From NCBI RefSeq assembly GCF_014649955.1, contig NZ_BMUA01000005.1, forward strand, positions 248,001 through 312,000: DNA of 64,000 nucleotides. The letters are read 5' to 3'. Numbering within the stretch: the first letter of the stretch is position 1; the number at the start of each line of letters is the position of its first letter. The notes under the pieces were generated by a model. That model worked only from the letters and a program-made list of their open reading frames with translations. It was not told the DNA's origin and did no database searches. Origin of the DNA: Streptomyces violascens. GTDB lineage: Bacteria > Actinomycetota > Actinomycetes > Streptomycetales > Streptomycetaceae. Positions 62,117-64,000 of this stretch are shown here, one piece after another. A program made the position numbers and the translations under genes.

Positions 62117-62440
62117 TCACCAAAAGCTCTGGCAGGAGCAGAAGATGGTCACCGTGCCCTCCGTGGTCCATGTATCGCCCTCGATACCGAAGTGGCGTTC
62201 GGTCACGGTGTCTTGGCCGATGCCGGTGTGGCAGCTCACGCCGGAGTGCTGTGATTTGCGGTGGCCGCAGCCGCGGCACGTATCGGTGGTGTTGGAGCGC
62301 CAGTTGTCGGGATAGAAACCCCGGCAGGTGCAGGGGTCGCCGCCCCCGCCGTCCCCCACGTCCTCGCCGTCACAGTGGCCCTCCATGTGGACCGTCCACA
62401 GGTGGCCACAGCGGCACCTGGCTACACGATCGTCTCCCAT
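62117..62440 (-). CDS. Cys/His-rich mini-protein, possible zinc-binding
   Basis: A 107-residue protein from ATG 62440 (GAGGAACGGAC upstream). Ten Cys and many His are arranged as CRCGHLWTVH, H-C at 22-23, CTC (37-39), CRGCGHRKSQH (55-65), CH (70-71) and a C-terminal CSC (101-103). The repeated C-x1/2-C-G-H signatures suggest two zinc ribbon-like modules. I do not recognise a named family. It is encoded between the DUF4232 lipoprotein and the glycosyltransferase. Confidence 0.6.
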   Translation of the reverse strand: MGDDRVARCRCGHLWTVHMEGHCDGEDVGDGGGGDPCTCRGFYPDNWRSNTTDTCRGCGHRKSQHSGVSCHTGIGQDTVTERHFGIEGDTWTTEGTVTIFCSCQSFW

Positions 62441-62610
62441 GTCCGTTCCTCGACTCGTGTCGTAGCCCGTCGCGATGTCCTTCATGGCCAGAGTGTCAGA
62501 ACGCCGCGCCGTGCTGCGGGCCTGGCGGCAGTGGGTGCGCTGCATCGGTACCGCAGCCTTACGATTCGTGGCGTTCCTCCGACCGGCTCGGCCGGGTGCC
62601 TGACGGTGGG

Positions 62611-64000
62611 TCAGTACTCGCGCAATGACGGCCAGAGCACGGACCACGGTCGGTGCGCACCCGTGCACAGCACCACCAGCGCGTGCTGTTCCTGGTTGTC
62701 GATGCCGAGGCCGTTGTCGATCCGGGTGACGGTGTGGCAGTCGCTGAAGGGTTGTTCCAGGCGGTGTTGCCCGTCGGCCTGCTCCACGAGGAGGACGGGG
62801 CCGTCGTCGCCGTCCGGGGGCGGGCCCCATTCGTACAGGCTCATGTGGCCGGAGTAGGCGGTGGGCAGTCCGTACGCGGAGCCGTAGCGGGAGAGGGCGC
62901 CCGCCTCGCCGTAGTTCGACGTGAGCAGGGTGGCGTGGGCGCGCTGTGCGGTGGGGATCGACGTCCAGGCGGCCGCGATGGCACGCGTGAATGGAGGCCA
63001 GCCCACTTGCTCGCCCTGGTCGATGTCGACGGCGTTTGTCACAGCGACCGCCGAGACCGGCAGTACTGGCAGGGCGGCCAGGGCGCTGGTCGCCGCCGCG
63101 AGGAGAAGCAGGGGCGTGAGGACGCGCCAGGACCGGCGGACACGGCGGACGACGGGTTCGCAGCCGGCCGCCGTCACGGCGAGCAGCAGCGGGAGCGGGT
63201 AGTACGGTTTGCCGCCGCCGACGAGCACCAGGACACAGAGCACCGGGTAGGCGACGGCAACCGGCCGCGCCCAGCGCAGTTCATCGTCGCGGAGCAGCTG
63301 GCGCAGGCCCACGACCGCGACCGGAACCAGGATCGGGGAGAACTGGAGCAGTTGGAGCGGCAGGAAGAGCAGCCGTCCCGACACGCCGTCGACGTGGCTG
63401 AGCACCCGCGCCACCTTCAGCTCGGGCCAGCCGTGCGTGGCCTGCCACCAGAGCGTGGGTGCGCTGATGAGGAGCGCGAGGAGGAGGGCGAGCAGGGGGC
63501 CGAGCAGCAGCCGGGCTTTGCCGGGACAGGGGCGCCGCCCGGTCTCGCGCCAGGGGCGGGCGGCAGGCAGAGCCACCAGCAGTGCGAGGAGCATTGAAAG
63601 GACGAGCTGCTTGTTCAGCAGCGTCACCCCGATCACCGCGCCCAGGGCCGGCCACCAGCGGCTGTCGCGGGTCCGCAGCAGCCGGAGCGTCAGGAGCAGG
63701 ACGCCCAGTTCGGCGGTCAGATCGAAGGTACTGGTGGACAGCAAGTGGCCCATAGCCAGGACGTATCCCGAGCAGGCACAGCATGCGGCTGCGAGCACCT
63801 GCCCGCCACGCCTGGCTCCCAGTTCCCGGGCCAGCAGGGCGGTCAGCACCACGGAGCATGAGGAGAGCAGCGCGGGTAGGACCCGCAGACCTGTGGGGCT
63901 CGCACCGAAGACAGCGGTGCCGGCCCGGGCGAGCAAGGGGGTCAGCGGCGGCTGGTCGACGTAGCCCCAGGCCGGATGCCGGCCGGCGAGCAGGAAGTAG
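62611..64000 (-). CDS. Glycosyltransferase family 39 protein (5' truncated)
   Basis: The frame runs off the right edge. Beyond the listed start at 63936 it continues as YFLLAGRHPAWGYVDQPPLTP LLAR, the Asp-containing loop typical of ArnT/PMT-type GT39 enzymes. At least ten membrane helices are visible, with GHLLSTSTFDLTAEL and KPYYPLPLLLA further along. The C-terminus is a globular extracellular domain. These enzymes transfer lipid-linked sugars to protein or lipid A-like acceptors. The acceptor here is unknown. Confidence 0.85.
   Translation of the reverse strand, partial: YFLLAGRHPAWGYVDQPPLTPLLARAGTAVFGASPTGLRVLPALLSSCSVVLTALLARELGARRGGQVLAAACCACSGYVLAMGHLLSTSTFDLTAELGVLLLTLRLLRTRDSRWWPALGAVIGVTLLNKQLVLSMLLALLVALPAARPWRETGRRPCPGKARLLLGPLLALLLALLISAPTLWWQATHGWPELKVARVLSHVDGVSGRLLFLPLQLLQFSPILVPVAVVGLRQLLRDDELRWARPVAVAYPVLCVLVLVGGGKPYYPLPLLLAVTAAGCEPVVRRVRRSWRVLTPLLLLAAATSALAALPVLPVSAVAVTNAVDIDQGEQVGWPPFTRAIAAAWTSIPTAQRAHATLLTSNYGEAGALSRYGSAYGLPTAYSGHMSLYEWGPPPDGDDGPVLLVEQADGQHRLEQPFSDCHTVTRIDNGLGIDNQEQHALVVLCTGAHRPWSVLWPSLREY

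Overview
The window looks like a piece of a Streptomyces chromosome. Base composition is very GC-rich, with G or C in most third codon positions. GTG starts are common, and long GC-rich hairpins without U-tracts serve as terminators. The gene content also points to the genus: an SsgA-like morphogenesis protein, a SigB/F-type sigma factor, DUF4142, DUF5133 and DUF4232 proteins, a large LuxR-type (LAL) regulator, DesK/NarL-type two-component genes and F420-dependent enzymes. I found no rRNA, tRNA, CRISPR array, intact insertion sequence or prophage. Genes run off both edges: the first is an anti-sigma-type ATPase and the last a GT39-type glycosyltransferase.

Layout. 1-3.5 kb is a stress and development block: ATPase fragment, sigma factor, TTA-containing SsgA-like gene, PRC-barrel protein, a decayed ORF and a secreted DUF4142 protein. 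3.6-11.3 kb holds two MFS transporters around a giant protein of about 1580 residues with no recognised function. 11.5-12.5 kb has a second translation initiation factor IF-1 gene, translationally coupled to an acetyltransferase gene. 12.8-17.3 kb is a sugar import operon (binding protein, two permeases, GH1 beta-glucosidase). 17.7-19.1 kb holds an SDR enzyme and a lipoprotein. 19.3-25 kb is the glyoxylate block: isocitrate lyase, malate synthase and 3-hydroxybutyryl-CoA dehydrogenase, divergent from a RamB/ScfR-type regulator.

25-26.8 kb is a cobalt uptake operon (cbtB-cbtA plus an FhuF-like 2Fe-2S protein) behind a cobalamin riboswitch. 27.1-32.3 kb holds a small membrane protein, an F420-dependent oxidoreductase and a drug-type ABC exporter divergent from a histidine kinase/response regulator pair. 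32.7-36.7 kb has an M20 amidohydrolase, a DUF5954-like protein and a FabV-type enoyl reductase. 36.8-42 kb has a TTA-containing LAL regulator with Arg replacing Lys in its Walker A motif, and a secreted M4 metalloprotease with a carbohydrate-binding tail. 42.6-48.8 kb has a divergent HxlR regulator/imine reductase-like pair, a small receiver protein, DUF5133, MOSC, and a P450 divergent from an unusual HTH_38-MarR regulator.

49-55 kb has an unusual cyclotransferase-SGNH hydrolase fusion, a cell-wall hydrolase, an orphan Cys-rich protein, a TetX-like flavin monooxygenase and a broken MFS remnant. 55-64 kb has a phosphodiester glycosidase, two near-duplicate TM2-domain genes around DUF2752, a DD-peptidase-like enzyme, a TetR/SDR divergent pair with a perfect operator-like palindrome, a DUF4232 lipoprotein, a Cys-rich mini-protein and the glycosyltransferase.

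Most functional units are small regulator-target pairs with visible operator-like palindromes in the divergent intergenic spaces. The most interesting leads are the riboswitch-controlled cobalt operon that includes an iron-sulfur protein, the cyclotransferase-SGNH fusion, the HTH_38-MarR/P450 control region, the TM2 duplication and the orphan giant protein.
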